Notes: generated by a model not told the origin, from the letters alone. Numbered from the stretch's first letter, positions 8,922 through 20,682 are shown. The stretch: DNA of 64,000 bases from Argyresthia goedartella (GCA_949825045.1 OX463820.1:10118501-10182500); one strand, 5' to 3'. Numbers and translations are program-made.

Positions 8922-10082
8922 GCATGTGAAGCCCGCGTCTTTCAATTTACTCAGAACCGTGTTCACTTGAGACAAATGCTGATCGAAATCACCCTCATTG
9001 AAAATCGCCAAATCGTCAACAAAATTTAAACAATATGACCTAACCTCTGGCCCTAAAATTAAGTCCATCGCCCTCGAAAATGAACCCACACTGTTTTTCA
9101 ACCCCTGAGGTAAAACGTTGTAAACATAACTTCTGCCTTGATATACAAAACCCGTGTATCGTTTAGATTCGTATGATAATGGTATAGAAAAATACGCGTC
9201 TTTGATATCAATAACCCCTATGTAGTTTATTCGGCGCCCCGATTGCAATATCTCACTCATTAAAGGTGTAGTTTCAACTTCCCCAACCATTCCCGTGTTT
9301 AATTGTCGTGCATCTAGCAATATACGGACCTCCCCTGACTTCTTTAGTGCACAAGTCAATGGACTGCTGAAATCCGTAGACTGCCTGCTAATAATACCTA
9401 TCTGTTCCATTTCTTCCAAACGTTTTGTTACTTTATCGCGATATGCGAACGGTATAGGATAGCTTCGTTTTACGAAAGGCGTTTCATCTCTCATTTTTAT
9501 CTCATGTATATATTTATTTGTCCGACCTACCCTATCGCTAAACAACTTTGCATGTTTATTTAACACCGGCAATAACTTTGTTTTGTGTTCAACAGGTATT
9601 GATGAATTATTCACATATTCCTCTATCACATTTCTACTGGTATCTTGGTTCTGTACTTCTATTGTACAACAGCAAGAATCCTGATTAGGACCAGTACCTA
9701 ATGGTATTTCACACATCCGCCCGGCGCTTCGTATAATTAGCCTCTTATTACCCTCACACATTAAACTGGCTCGCGTCTGTTGTATAAAATCAAACCCTAG
9801 AATTAAATCTTTAGGCACCCTTGTTAATACTAGCATTGGAGTATCGATAACGCATTCACCTATTGTTAATGGTAACGTAACTAACTTATCAACCTTTTCC
9901 TTACTGACCCCAAATGCACCTGTGATTCTCAAACTTGGAATCAGTATTTCCGTCGGTTTTCCCAATTGCCTGCATACTTCATCGTACACTCTCCGACTAA
10001 TTACACTGATTTCGCTGCCCGAATCAATCAAACTCCTTACAACAATATTCCCAATACGCACATCTATCTCAGGTAATATCAA
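8922..10082 (-). pseudogene. gypsy-1 protease and partial reverse transcriptase
   Basis: A continuous minus-strand frame. The retropepsin part has VVRSLIDSGSEISVISRRVYDE, with the DSG triad, and a second loop LILGFDFI. The RT part has RILLDARQLN, YIGVIDIKDAYFSIPL, LPQGLKNSVGSFSRAM and the catalytic FVDDLAIF (a variant of YVDD). The frame stops being gypsy at KLKDAGFT, where the BEL/Pao LTR begins, so the thumb, RNase H and most of integrase are lost. Sequence between this frame and gag (10083-10360) reads as a low-complexity gag-protease linker with a stop near 10140. The lineage within Ty3/gypsy is not resolved. Confidence 0.82.
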
Positions 10083-10360
10083 GGTACTACATAAATCGCG
10101 CCCACACTCAGTCGAATCGTCGTCTCTGAATATCGTATGTTAACGCCTGTCATTTCGATCTCTACAATTCGATCTAGAGTTTTCATCTAAACACACGGCA
10201 TATCCATGCGCTTTATGCGCTAATAATTGAATAAATTCATTCACACCCACGTTCGAATCCAAATTACACAATTCATACAGTCTATGCTTTTTTTCAATTT
10301 AATCGGCTGTTCATCCAAAACGTAATAAATATCTGAGCGCGAACGACCCGCGCGAGTCCA

Positions 10361-11415
10361 CTAGTTTTTTGAATTCGAACTTATCGCATTATTCCTGTCA
10401 CTTGAACTTTGCCCTGCCTCTGTATTATCTGAAACATCATTGCCCCTTTGGAACCCTATTGCCTTGAAACTAGCCTGAGGCTGTCTACCTCTACCGCGAA
10501 AATAACCGCGAGCGCGCGTCCCAAATTCGTGTCGTGCCTTTGTTCCCGTGTTATAATTATTCCTACGAGTCACCGCGTTATATAGCATCGTATTTACTCG
10601 CATAGCACGATAATGCCCACGCATGTAGCTATTCCGCCTTACGTTGTTCGTATTCATTGTCTCCGAACTCTGCAACGCACTTAATTCCCCATCGACATTC
10701 CGTTCTAAATGCCGAAGGAACTCGACCGCATCTCGTATAGTCATCGGTTCCTTTCTAGCAAAAAACGCTACCTGAATATCACGCGGCAACTGTCTGAAAA
10801 TCGTGTTGATTTTCTCCGTATCAGTAAACGGTATCGTAAGCTCATATATGCTATTGAGAGGCAAAGAATTCTTCCATACTTTGACCTCTCTTGGAATCAA
10901 ACTTCGCAGTTAGGAATCTTTGTTTAATTAATTCCTGTTCATTATCACTCCAGAATACCTCTCTGAAATCTTTTTCAAAATCCGAATAGGTTCGCCATGA
11001 GTCTCTGTATATGCTCATTCGAACTTTTGAAATTCCTACCAAACTATCCGTTGCCCATATCAAAGCCCTCGAACTATCTCCCGAGACTTTAACGTTTGAT
11101 GGAGTTGGATATCTTTAAATATCTTAAGAAAATCATCGGATTTTCCGAACTCCGCCCATCGAATGTCGGCAACTTCTGTGTCATTTTCACTATGCATGTT
11201 TGACGTTTTTCTACCGATTGTTCAAACGTCTCTAGTTCCTGTCTGTCAGTCTGTCTGTCCGAAGTATTACTTGTACTTGAACCCCGTTCCAAACTGTCTA
11301 ATTCAGATAACAATTGAGTCACCTGTCCTGACGCCATCTCATTATTTAAAACACTTGTCTGCGAAAGTGAGTCAACTTGTACAACACGACTAACGTTTTT
11401 TCTTGCCCGGCCCAT
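10361..11415 (-). pseudogene. gypsy-1 gag (three frames, two frameshifts)
   Basis: Gag starts at an ATG at 11415 (MGRARKNVSRVVQVD) and continues through KLPTFDGRSSENPMIFL. It shifts frame near 11100 into SLVGISKV...DFEKDFREVFWSDNEQ, the typical retrotransposon gag core, and shifts again near 10890 into IFRQLPRDIQVAFFARKEP. The C-terminus is arginine/glycine-rich (GYFRGRGRQPQ) and has no CCHC knuckle, so RNA binding was probably through the basic region. Two frameshifts make it non-functional. It lies between the primer binding site at 11601-11618 and protease at 10082. Confidence 0.75.
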
Positions 11416-11600
11416 TTCCTGAACACTAAACCGTCGTAGCTCGTCCGAAGAATTGTGAAAACAATGCCCCTTTTTTTTGCTTATTTCTTACTTACAAAAC
11501 TGAACTGTTTAAAATCGTTTCTACGTTGTGTTATTTTTAAAAGTAACGCGTTAGACCTTGATTCTTTTAGAATATCTAGGTATCAGACTATCTAGGATAT

Positions 11601-11618
11601 CCTTCGGTCTCGGCACCA
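11601..11618 (-). other. gypsy-1 primer binding site
   Basis: On the minus strand TGGTGCCGAGACCGAAGG lies 7 nt inside the LTR end at 11626. It begins TGG, complementary to a tRNA CCA end, and sits between LTR and gag, as a PBS should. I cannot say which tRNA it matches. Confidence 0.55.
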
Positions 11619-11625
11619 GAAAATC

Positions 11626-13161
11626 TGTAACGGCATAACGGCTAAGGTCGAGCCACCGCTATCAGTAGCTATGATCGTCTATTCTACCTACCCCAAAAAG
11701 AGATGTCCCGATTCAGCTGTGAAATTTGTAAGTTAAGAATGATAAGTCCGAATTTTTCTTTCATTGAGAAGTTCGTTAGGCGTACAATAGTCGAACGAAG
11801 TTTGGTTCAGGAATTTAGAGTTTCAAGTTAGACAGAGAAAGCATATATGTCCGCAAGCCGGTAATTCGCATCAGTTAGCGGTGTTTTGCGCCAGATCGAT
11901 CGTTGTTGTATTTTGTGTGATGGTACCATTTATTTTTTTGTATATATGGGTGCTTGGAACTTCTTTTATTGGTCGACCACGATTTGTAATATTTGTTTGG
12001 GATATCGTATAGATATCCGTCGTAGTTTTACGACGTGAGTACTCAATGATATTTCATGTGCTCGCTAGTAGCGGCTTGTGGTGGTTCCAATTATATATTT
12101 AGTTCACGGCAATAACGATCCGAAAAGACCGGTTTACACAATTGCGATTTGATTTTCCGAAATAGGTTTGAACTAGCGGTTACCTCAAAAGGTCCGTAAC
12201 GTTTTGAAACCTTCAACTCTGCGCAATTTGAGCTGGATGTTATCGAAACGTTGTCATTAGCGCTTTAGGAGATCTAACCCACACCATAGCGAAATGCATA
12301 CTTCGGTAAATTCCGATCTATGAATTCCACTAGCCTCAGCACGTCCTCGACTGAGCCTAATCATATATATTTGACTCAGCCTACACATTAGACCTCCAGC
12401 GAAATTTACATTTAATTTAAAGATGCAACTTGAATCCAACCTGACCCAAGGCAAAGCAAAACAACCTACCCGGTCCTAAACAATGAACTTTAGACTGTAA
12501 TTTGATCTCTTCGCGCGTCCCCGACAACACTCAAATGTCAAAATATCAACAGGATAGGTTATCTGTGTTGACACCGGTTTAACTTTGTTCTGAATTTGTT
12601 ATTTCCATCCGCGGAACCTCATCGATCAAACAGTCTCCCTATGCCCTGCCAACCTAGGTTTAGCCGCAACTAAACTCCTGTCTAGCCTAGTCTAAAATCC
12701 TAGTGTTATACCATGTCCATTATCGACACCACTCGAAAATGGTTGAGTTTGATTTGAATGTGCTTGTATGTTTAATGACTGTGTGTGTGGGAATTTCAAA
12801 ACTCGCTACACGAAAGGATGAGGAGAGGATCAGCCCGCGAATATCCTAAGAGCCAATCCAGGAACCCTATGGTGAAGGAAAAAGGAAATTAGGGTCGCTC
12901 CAAGCCCAGACTCAGATTTAGATAAATTACCTACAAGTTATTATCTAACGACCCAAGGATAGTTTTGGAATTTGGGGTAGGTTGAATCAAAGAATAGGAA
13001 CCGAGGTATATCTCGGCGCTTCAGACACTCACGAAAATCCACTGCAACACGCAATCACAACTCTCCCAGTTCAAGACGCGTAAAACGGCGAATCGAACTG
13101 TATAGAATTCCCGAAAGGCGTGTGTCATAGTAGTTTGACGCGGAGACTGAATGGCTCCCCC
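11626..13161 (-). repeat. gypsy-1 5' LTR (long; shared 1.5-kb part)
   Basis: This segment is highly similar over ~1.54 kb to 39352-40891. Both copies start TGTAACGGCATAA on the plus strand, the inner LTR edge, and here the PBS follows. Similarity ends at ctgaatggctcccc near 13161, after which the two copies diverge. An LTR this long is rare for Ty3/gypsy. No open frame of interest lies in it. The outer end of this copy is not defined; it may reach ~13.5 kb. The region 13162-14460 is otherwise AT-rich with no gene that I can see. Confidence 0.65.
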
Positions 13162-13230
13162 TCTGAGTCTTAACTCACACTTCACTCGACGACCAGCAAC
13201 AAAAAGCCCCCTCTCATCTCGACCCATCCC

Positions 13231-13240
13231 TTTTATATTT
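13231..13240 (-). promoter_or_regulatory. possible TATA box of gypsy-1 LTR
   Basis: The minus strand reads AAATATAAAA followed by ggg, about 70 bp upstream of the conserved LTR part. The other LTR copy has TATAAATA on the same strand in the corresponding place (42694-42701), although the surrounding sequence differs. This fits a U3 promoter. Confidence 0.35.
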
Positions 13241-14159
13241 TCTCTTCCCACCAAAACGTCCTACCCCAGACATGCTCGCCAAACCACCATCTCAAACTCC
13301 GCGAGTCATTCTCATTGGTTCGTTTCATTTCCTTTCGAAACTCAGTGCTCTGATTGGTTACTGGTCTACACCGTTTACACACTTTATATTTTAGATCACA
13401 CAGATCAACTAGAAATAGACTCTAGACATTATAAAATATTCTAAATAAAATAATACTCATTTTTTTTCTATATAAAACATCTTATTGCAGTTATAGTGAA
13501 TAAAGTTCTTATTTGAGTAAAACCATCTGGAATATAAAGGCGATCGACCGCCATCTGTACCTCCATCATTGAACTAACAACGCATCTGTTTGACCCATCA
13601 AACTATATCGTAACTAAACACCCTTACGTATGAGTTTCGATTGAATGAGCCATGGCAATTGCGACACTTCAAAACAACATCACAAATGTGTAAAATGGTC
13701 ATAATTCGACATCCACTGAAAGCAACGGTGAAGTTAAACCATATTCATTTTAAATTTATGATTCACAATTTATTTCATAGCTCTTAAAGTTTATCCACAT
13801 TTTGGAGATTTAAAAAAAAAATATATTTCTACCTACTGAGAAATAAACCAAATGTTTGTTTCGTCTCACCATCCATTCAAAGATGTCCCTTTTTTATTTC
13901 ATAATTAATCTGGCGCATTCTACGTATAGATTTCTAGACTAGATAAATAATGACGATTATAGAAGTAATAGGCAATTACTGTGACGACATATTCAGTAGT
14001 TTAAACAAGGTAGAAAACATTTACAAAGATGCATGATAAGCAATTAACTTCTAGGACTTAAATTTAATTAGCACAACCCGACACTCCCGAATAGCTATTC
14101 AGAAAGGACCCACAAATTAATAACCCAAAACCAAAGGTAAAATAGAAAAAGAAAAGTTG

Positions 14160-14232
14160 ACAACGGAGAATTGAACCTCGAACCTTAATATTTCAAGTCT
14201 GGTAACAACGCGATGAGCCACTTGAGCTTATA
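14160..14232 (-). other. tRNA-like sequence (possible SINE head)
   Basis: The minus strand has an A-box-like AAGTGGCTCATCGCG and, ~35 nt on, a B-box-like GGTTCGAGGTTCAATTC. This is the spacing of a tRNA gene or tRNA-derived SINE. I could not fold a clean anticodon stem, so it is not called as a tRNA. Confidence 0.3.
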
Positions 14233-14478
14233 TGAGGCCTTGTGAAATTTGCGATGCCTTCGATAACCACTAATCTCCATAGTTATGTTTATACCAAATT
14301 TATCTTGCCGCTTAATTGAGCATTGGTCAACACCAATCTTACATCACCGTTATATGTTTGGTTTAAGAATATTTGGCTTCTCTTTTTGCAGTTCATAGTT
14401 GAATCATTAAATCACGTTGCCCAAACCTGCCAACGCCTGCCAACTTTTTATAGCAAATAAAAAATGTGTCTCAGATCT

Positions 14479-15916
14479 TTACATTTCCGTTACATGATAT
14501 TCCCTAAAGCACTTAGGGTGAAGGCCTACGTCACATTTCAGGCAAATAAACTTGGTTTTTCCTCCGCATTTAATTGCACAGCGGCGTTCTGTGTTTATGG
14601 GTACAATCCAATGATCTTTGCCATCATATCGGGTGATGGACAAAGGTTTGATTAGCTTTTGTCCTTGATGGGGCGGAGTTCCATATGTGATAAGCAAGCT
14701 TCGAGCCACATACCTTCCAAATGCAAACAGGGATTCAGTCTCTTTATTGGAACCATTTTTTCTCGCAAGTAGCCAACTGTTTACAATGGATACGTCCAGA
14801 AATTATGCAAAAATCGGCCACCACCATTTTTTTATTCGCATTCTTGTACGAAGGTTTGCAACGGTTCGATCACACTTATCCACCCCACCCATGTGCTTAT
14901 TGTAGCTTGCAATCATTGACGGCTGGGGGATAGCAACTTTTGCTTTTTTTTCATTAGACCAGCGTGTGGCTGATGTCAACTCCCAGTTTTCAAAGTTGGT
15001 TGCCACCGTGACTACGTTATTGTCGTTCCATCGACACACAAACACATCGTCTGACATTCGGTACTCACTGAAGCCCCGTTCTACCCGCTTGAACTGGTTG
15101 CTTTTAGTGGACAATTTTCAACACGGTGGCCCGTAATTGTGCCGGTCGCTTAATAGCCCAGCTGTCTTAGATGCCTCAGCAATGACAACGATGTGAAGAA
15201 GTTGTCGAAGTATACTTTTATGTCATCTTGGGCTGGCAGCTTTGCGAGCTCTATTAGGTTGAGAACTATATCTCCGCCTAATCCAAAATCTTTCTTTTCA
15301 GTTGATTTACCGGTATAGAGACTGAATGCCACCATATAGCCAGTGTTGGCACACAAAGCCCAATTTTTGAACCCAAACCTAATAGGCTTTCCTCTTATAA
15401 ACTGCTTGGCGTAATTTTTGCCGTATTATGGTATCATACTTTCATCGTCGTTCTTTTCTTCTTAGCTTGAGACTTTTTTGGTAGATTTTTCCGCGCTTGC
15501 ATAGAATAAAGTGGCTCATTGTCTTCATCGTCGCTTTTTTCATTTGATGATGAAGAGGACTGAAATACTTCAGCATTTGATGATGGAAGATTTGACGAAG
15601 CAGCATCTCTCGTTGGCTGCAAACGTTGTAACGCACATCTACTTTGAAGTAATGTGCGGCCCAAGTGGTTTAGGTTGGCACCATGTTCATCGTCAGACGC
15701 GTCACTGTCTTCATCCGTAGCCTGTCCACTCCGTTCAATAAGTGGCTCAACATAGATAAGGTTTTCTCTAGTCTCACTATCATCTTCGCATTCTAACGCC
15801 GATAAAATTTCATGCACCTTCAAGCTGTAAAAAGCAAAAAGCAAACCACACCAGGGCCCTCCATGCATAGCGTTCGATATATCGGACGGCATAGAAATCT
15901 TACTTACAAGAATCAA
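14479..15916 (-). pseudogene. piggyBac-type transposase, decayed and internally deleted
   Basis: Minus-strand blocks in order. The acidic N-terminus is at 15916-15434 (DEDSDASDDEHGAN). Then comes AKQFIRGKPIRFGFKNW, continuing to VYFDNFFTSLSLL (catalytic Asp region) at ~15425-15150. At 15114-14803 there is VFVCRWNDNNVV...YNKHMGGVDKCD, with the conserved MGGVD. The C-terminal cysteine-rich domain RRCAIKCGGKTKFICLKCDVGLHPKCF is at 14709-14479. The family protein is ~550-600 residues; here the DNA between the N-terminus and KQFIRGKP, which should hold the first catalytic Asp, is missing and there are frame breaks. No flanking 13-bp terminal repeats or TTAA sites were identified. Confidence 0.85.
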
Positions 15917-15918
15917 AG

Positions 15919-15942
15919 TATTTATTTATTTATTTATTTATT
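15919..15942. repeat. (TTTA)n microsatellite
   Basis: Six TTTA units followed by caggggttacaaacagg. This pattern is common at the 3' end of insect LINEs or SINEs read on the minus strand. 15943-16165 holds no gene that I can see. Confidence 0.7.
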
Positions 15943-17239
15943 CAGGGGTTACAAACAGGACAAGTTACATTACAAAAACAAACAGAGGATAAATATACAG
16001 TTAATTAAAATCTAACTTATCCCTTAGGGTATCCCACTTATAGCTTAAATGATTTGGGAATAATTAGCTCCGAATGAGCAACAACTAAAGTACTTAGGTG
16101 CTAAGAATATACATTCTTACTAAAATTAAAAACCAAAATATGAGAGAAAAATGTGCATTGTTTACAATTCTGCCGCGCTTACGATAAACGCACTAACTAG
16201 GTTTTGATAAATTCCGAGAAAAACGCGCCTAAAGTTTTTATTTTTATTTTGCCAGTTTCTCCGGAAATAAAAGACATACCGGCATAAAAGTTGTACTAAA
16301 ACAAAGAGAAAAGTATGAAGTATACCTAGAATACAAACATTTATAAATATAAAGTAAAGTGTTCTGTATAATTAAAAGAATGCACTTATGGCTAGCAGCA
16401 TCCTATGAAATTAGCTCATGACACTTGTCATAAATGCAACAACTACCCTACTTGATGCATTTTTGCTTAGTAATACTTCAATAATACATAAGATAAGTGC
16501 ATCATCTACTTCACTTAATGCGTTTATGTTAAGGAAAATGGCTAAATATGAGAAGATATAACTCAAATATGAAAGTTGTTGCGATATTACGGACGCTCTA
16601 ATGGTGATGGAAAACATCGTGAGGAAACTTTCATTTCTCCATAGCTGCGGCAATGGGCTAACCACCTGTCACACAAAATGGAGTATTGAATAAATGGCTA
16701 AAAGTGACACCGTTGTGCCTCTGCCAACCCGTATGAAAAAAGACGTGACTCTATGTTATTTTGCAAAATTAAGTAGGGAAGAATTGAAATAATGAAATCA
16801 GTTTTAGAATCAGTCATAGTATGTAGTTCTTACAATTCAAATTAAATTAAATAGGTTGTATCCATACATATAGGTTGTTTATATATTTATATCTATTTAT
16901 TTGGTATAATATATCGCTCAGTCTCATTTAATGGCACAACCTATGAAACTATTGTTACTGTAACAATCATTTTACTTATTTTTTACTGTGAAACAAGAAC
17001 AAACATTTTAATTTAAAATAATCATATTGAACCTGTCTATGTTTGAGTTTGAGATCAAAATCACCATAAAACTAAATCAGTCAAAAACGTATTCTTAGAA
17101 CCACTAGAAAAACTAAAAAATATAAACTTTTAACGTGATACAAAATTACAATATTTTAGGCACATATAATCATCACAGTTGAACATTTAAAATATATTTA
17201 TACTTCTTATATATATTTATTAAATGCTAAATCTAATTA

Positions 17240-18015
17240 GACTCAGTTCCATGTTATTAGACACTGGCAAATTGTTCCAGAAGTGTCGTCGGTTTTCAGG
17301 CATCAATGGTACTGATTTGGCAACTATTTCTTTTTTCCTTTCCTCTAGGCGGTGTTTTCTTGGAAACTGCCGGAAAAGTTATATTCGTCTTTATTTTCAC
17401 CTGAAGGACATCCAATGTTCTCCAATCTGCTACATGACTCTCTTTGTACTTAAGTGAGAATTCACCCCTTTCTGCTTTGATCGACATCACATCTTTCAGA
17501 TACTCTTGGTTGTGTATTTCTTATTTATTTTTAGACGATACGTCCTCGAAATTAAAAAAATTGGAAACAGATATCCAATAATAGGAAAAATAACGTGAAA
17601 GCTATTTCACTTTTTTTCCTATTATTGGATTTTAACACGGTTTCAATGAAGTCGTACTGTTTCTTGTTCTTCATGGCTAATTCCACCTGATGGTGGAATT
17701 TGTCTGCCGACATGTAGGTGTAGCCCGGTTCGAGGTATTTCACTATGATCATTTCTGTTGAAATGAGATCAGTTGACCATGTTTGCAAGAAAACACAGCA
17801 AAGCCCAATTCTTGTTTTGGGCTGCACGGTTATCAGCCCATATGTATATTTCCTTCACATTTCTTTTGCTCATCAAAAATGCTCTGAAAGCGGATATTAT
17901 GGTTTTTTGGTGACGACCTGAAATTGTTTCATTCCACAGCACTGCAAACTGTCCATTATAGTCTTTGGCATCTCCAAGGGGAACGAAACTTTCGTTAAAT
18001 GCTATATAATTCTAT
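17240..18015 (-). pseudogene. transposase-like protein, C-terminal half (DN...QNKNW family)
   Basis: Reading on the minus strand: FNESFVPLGDAKDYNGQFA, AFLMSKRNVKEIYIWADN, AAQNKNWALLCFLA, then after a frame break EPGYTYMSADKFHHQVELAM and YDFIETVL. After an inserted palindrome (17573-17630) come SIKAERGEFSLKYKE and VPLMPENRRHFWNNLP. The DN..QNKNW and YMSAD.FHHQVE blocks recur in a family of insect proteins that I take to be transposase-derived, with the Asp in DN a likely catalytic residue. I cannot name the superfamily. The N-terminal half is missing and at least one frameshift and one insertion break it. Confidence 0.6.
17573..17630. repeat. 58-bp palindrome inside the transposase remnant
   Basis: Arms atccaataataggaaaaa and its complement (right arm with extra T's) fold around a short, also partly paired centre. 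It interrupts coding similarity, so it looks like a tiny foldback insertion or a template-switch scar. Confidence 0.75.
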
Positions 18016-18284
18016 GGCAAAAAATGCTGTTTTATATTGATCGATTCGAGGTAACATTATTACCTTCTGTAAATCAACAGAGAAATATTTTTTTGTCTTT
18101 TTCAGTTGACTCTAATTAAACATCCTTTTGATATTCAATTATTGACGTTGTGTACCGAAATTTCTTCGTCTCGTGCTGAAGGCACCTTTCGCAGGATGCT
18201 TCTTTCGTGCATTCCGTGATAGTTTTATGCAACTCAAATTAGGCGCATTGTTCGCATTCATTTTAATTTTTCTGAGTATTAGTC

Positions 18285-18632
18285 TAGAGACTGCTAGCAA
18301 TAAATGCAATAACTCAGACATAGTGCATTTATGACTAGCCCGCCCTAATAATGAATATAGAGACTGCTAGCCATAAACACAATAGCTCAGACATAGTGCA
18401 CTTATGACTAGCACGCCCCAATAATGAATATAGAGATTGCTAGCCATAAACACAATAGCTCAGACATAGTGCACTTATGACTAGCACGCCCCAATAATGA
18501 ATATAGAGATTGCTAGCCATATACACAATAGCTCAGACATAGTGCACTTATGACTAGCACGCCCCAATAATGAATATAGAGATTGCTAGCCATAAACACA
18601 ATAGCTCAGACATAGTGCACTTATGACTAGCA
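18285..18632. repeat. 73-bp tandem array, ~4.8 copies
   Basis: Units start at 18285, 18358, 18431, 18504 and 18577, exactly 73 bp apart. Units 2-5 are nearly identical and unit 1 is more diverged. Each unit holds an imperfect palindrome, gctagccataaacac...gtgcacttatgactagc, plus an ATAAACACAATAGCTCAG motif resembling the element's own terminal repeat. A related tgcacttatggctagc lies near the left end at 16382. Confidence 0.9.
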
Positions 18633-18920
18633 ACCCATTGAAAGCCAGCAAAACAGGTCTGTACTAACTATAGACAGTGCTTTTTTGATAAGTAAAACTT
18701 TATCAAAATCTGAGTTATTGCGTTTATGAAAACTGAAAAACTCGGTAAATGCAGAAATCATGAAATGTCACTATGGGAAAGTTGTAGATCTCGTTTTCCT
18801 GATAACAAATATGTATATAACTCAATTTCGCCGAAAACCTTGGTTAATGCGTTTATCATAAGCGCGGCAGAATTAGGGTACATCTATTGCACAAACGTGC
18901 ATGAAATTACCACACCACAG

Positions 18921-20682
18921 TCAAGGATTATAATCCTCGAGTTTTTTGAACAACAGCTTGCGTATGGAGTGCTTAAACCGATTGACAGATGAATCAAACA
19001 AGTCGACCTCTGCAAAGTTTTTGTCGTGGTCTGCACAGAGTCGACCTATTGGCGCCCTTTTACCAGCATTGGTGCGAGCGGCTTTCACGTGGAAGAGCCG
19101 CTTGTGCCGCGGAGCTCTGAGCGGGACATGGTACCTTATAAGGGAGACAAGCTCTGGGCAGTTGTAGTAACTGGTGCAGATCCGCTTGAGAACAACGGCG
19201 TCCGCGAGGGTGCGACGATCGTGGAGGGACGTCTGTCTGTAGTTTGTAAGCAGGATATCATATGACCTCTTTGGAGCCCTGACACGGTAATTGAGACTAC
19301 GGAAGAACTTCTTCTGTACCATTTCAATTTGTGCATCATACGTTGCATAGAAAAGATTCCAGATAGGGGATACGTATTCAAGATGGGAACGAACGAGAGA
19401 GCCGTAAATCGTGAGGAAGGACTTGGGTTTCTTAAAGCTCTTAGTTGTACGCATGAGGAATCCAAGCATCTGATAAGCTTTCTTAGTTATGTGTGCTATG
19501 TGTGCATCGAAGGTCAACTTTGCATCAAAGTAGACGCCAAGGTCCCGAATACATGTGACCCTTTTGCAATGCATGTCCGCCTATATGATATTCACGCGTA
19601 TTACGCTCTATCACCTGTTTTGTGAATCTTATATATTGACACTTATTGTATGCTAGGGATATACTATTAACGGTACAGTAAGCGTCAAGTCTGTCCAGGT
19701 CCTGTTGGAGCAACACGGTGTCCATGTCGGAATGGATTTCCCTATAGACCTTTAGGTCATCCGCGTATAGTAGGTAGTTACAGTGTTGGAAACACTGTGC
19801 TATATCATTGATAAAAATGACAAAAAGAAATGGGCCTATGATAGATCCTTGAGGAACGCCTGAGGTTATCAAAACTGCATTTGACAGTTTGCCATTAAGG
19901 GCGATAGATTGGTGCCTGTCTTCTAAGTAAGATGCAAACCATCTCAGTAAGTCTCCCTTGATTCCATTGTATGCCAGTTTTTTAAGAAGCAGCAAGTGAT
20001 CGACTTTGTCAAATGCTTTCTTGAAGTCGGTGTATACGGAGTCCATTGCGACATTCTGATCCATGGCTTCAAAGAGATCGTTGGAGTAAATAAGTAGATT
20101 CGTGAGAGTGGAGCGGAGTTTGACAAATCCATGCTGTTTTGGATCAAGGAATGGTTCTAAAAGGGGATATACTCTGTTATGTACCAATTTTTCGAATGTT
20201 TTAGCTAGGGTGGATAAAAGGGAAATGGGACGATAGTTGGAAACCTCATTTTTTGGTCCTGACTTATGGATAGGCGTGACATAGGCAAGCTTCCAGACTG
20301 ATGGTACAACGCCCTCTTGTAATGATTTGTTAAATATAATAGTAAGTGCTGGAGAGATATATTCATGCAAATTTTTAAGGAATATAGGTGGAATTTTATC
20401 TGGACCCGCACCCTTGGTGATGTCCAACTGTCGAAGAACTGAAGTTACTTCAGGTTCAGATAGGGTCAAGCTGGACAGGTGAAGGGGACTATTGGGATTG
20501 TCAATAAGATTAAGTTCGACCAAGTTAGGCGACACCCCTGAGTTTGGCTCAAACACGGACAAGAAATATTCAGAGAAAAGTTCGACTATTTCATCAATTT
20601 TGTGTGAAGTAGTGTCTCCCGACTTCATCACTGAAGGGTAGCCGGTATTGGTTATAAGCAATATATAATATAATATAAGCAA
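18921..20682 (-). pseudogene. LINE (Jockey/CR1-like) reverse transcriptase, 5'-truncated
   Basis: RT fingers and palm run from ~20400: KGAGPDKIPPIFLKN, NYRPISLLSTLAKTFEK, VYTDFKKAFDKVDH, SGVPQGSIIGPFLFVIFINDI and the catalytic LLYADDLKVY. A frameshift near 19550 moves to a second frame (19574-18921) with the thumb and C-terminal block: LGVYFDAKLTFDAHI, MLGFLMRTTKSF and VRSHLEYVSPIWNL. The C-terminal stop is at 18921. Endonuclease and ORF1 are absent; upstream sequence past ~20640 is unrelated, so this is a 5'-truncated copy. It abuts the DNA transposon ending at 18874. Confidence 0.85.

Larger units (their letters stand above)
16166..18874 (-). mobile_element. DNA transposon with 41-bp terminal inverted repeats, superfamily unassigned
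   Basis: The inverted ends are 16166-16206 and 18834-18874. Both begin AATTCTGCCGCGCTTA and continue GATAAACGCA with only a few differences over ~41 bp. Inside are a decayed minus-strand transposase (17240-18015), a 73-bp tandem array on the right (18285-18632), and scattered copies of an ATAAACGCAATAACTC-like motif near both ends (around 16432, 16512 and 18715). No target duplication could be identified: flanks are tttac and agggt. 16210-17240 has no other gene. Confidence 0.65.

Noticed and set aside
13151..13444. Open plus-strand frame of 97 codons
   Set aside because: Lies in or next to LTR sequence, has no recognisable domain, and composition explains it.
17224..17457. Plus-strand 77-codon frame
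   Set aside because: Antisense to the PLMPENRRHFW end of the transposase remnant.
18285..18632. CRISPR-like appearance of the regular repeat array
   Set aside because: Units are contiguous 73-bp repeats without unique spacers, the context is eukaryotic, and no cas genes exist.
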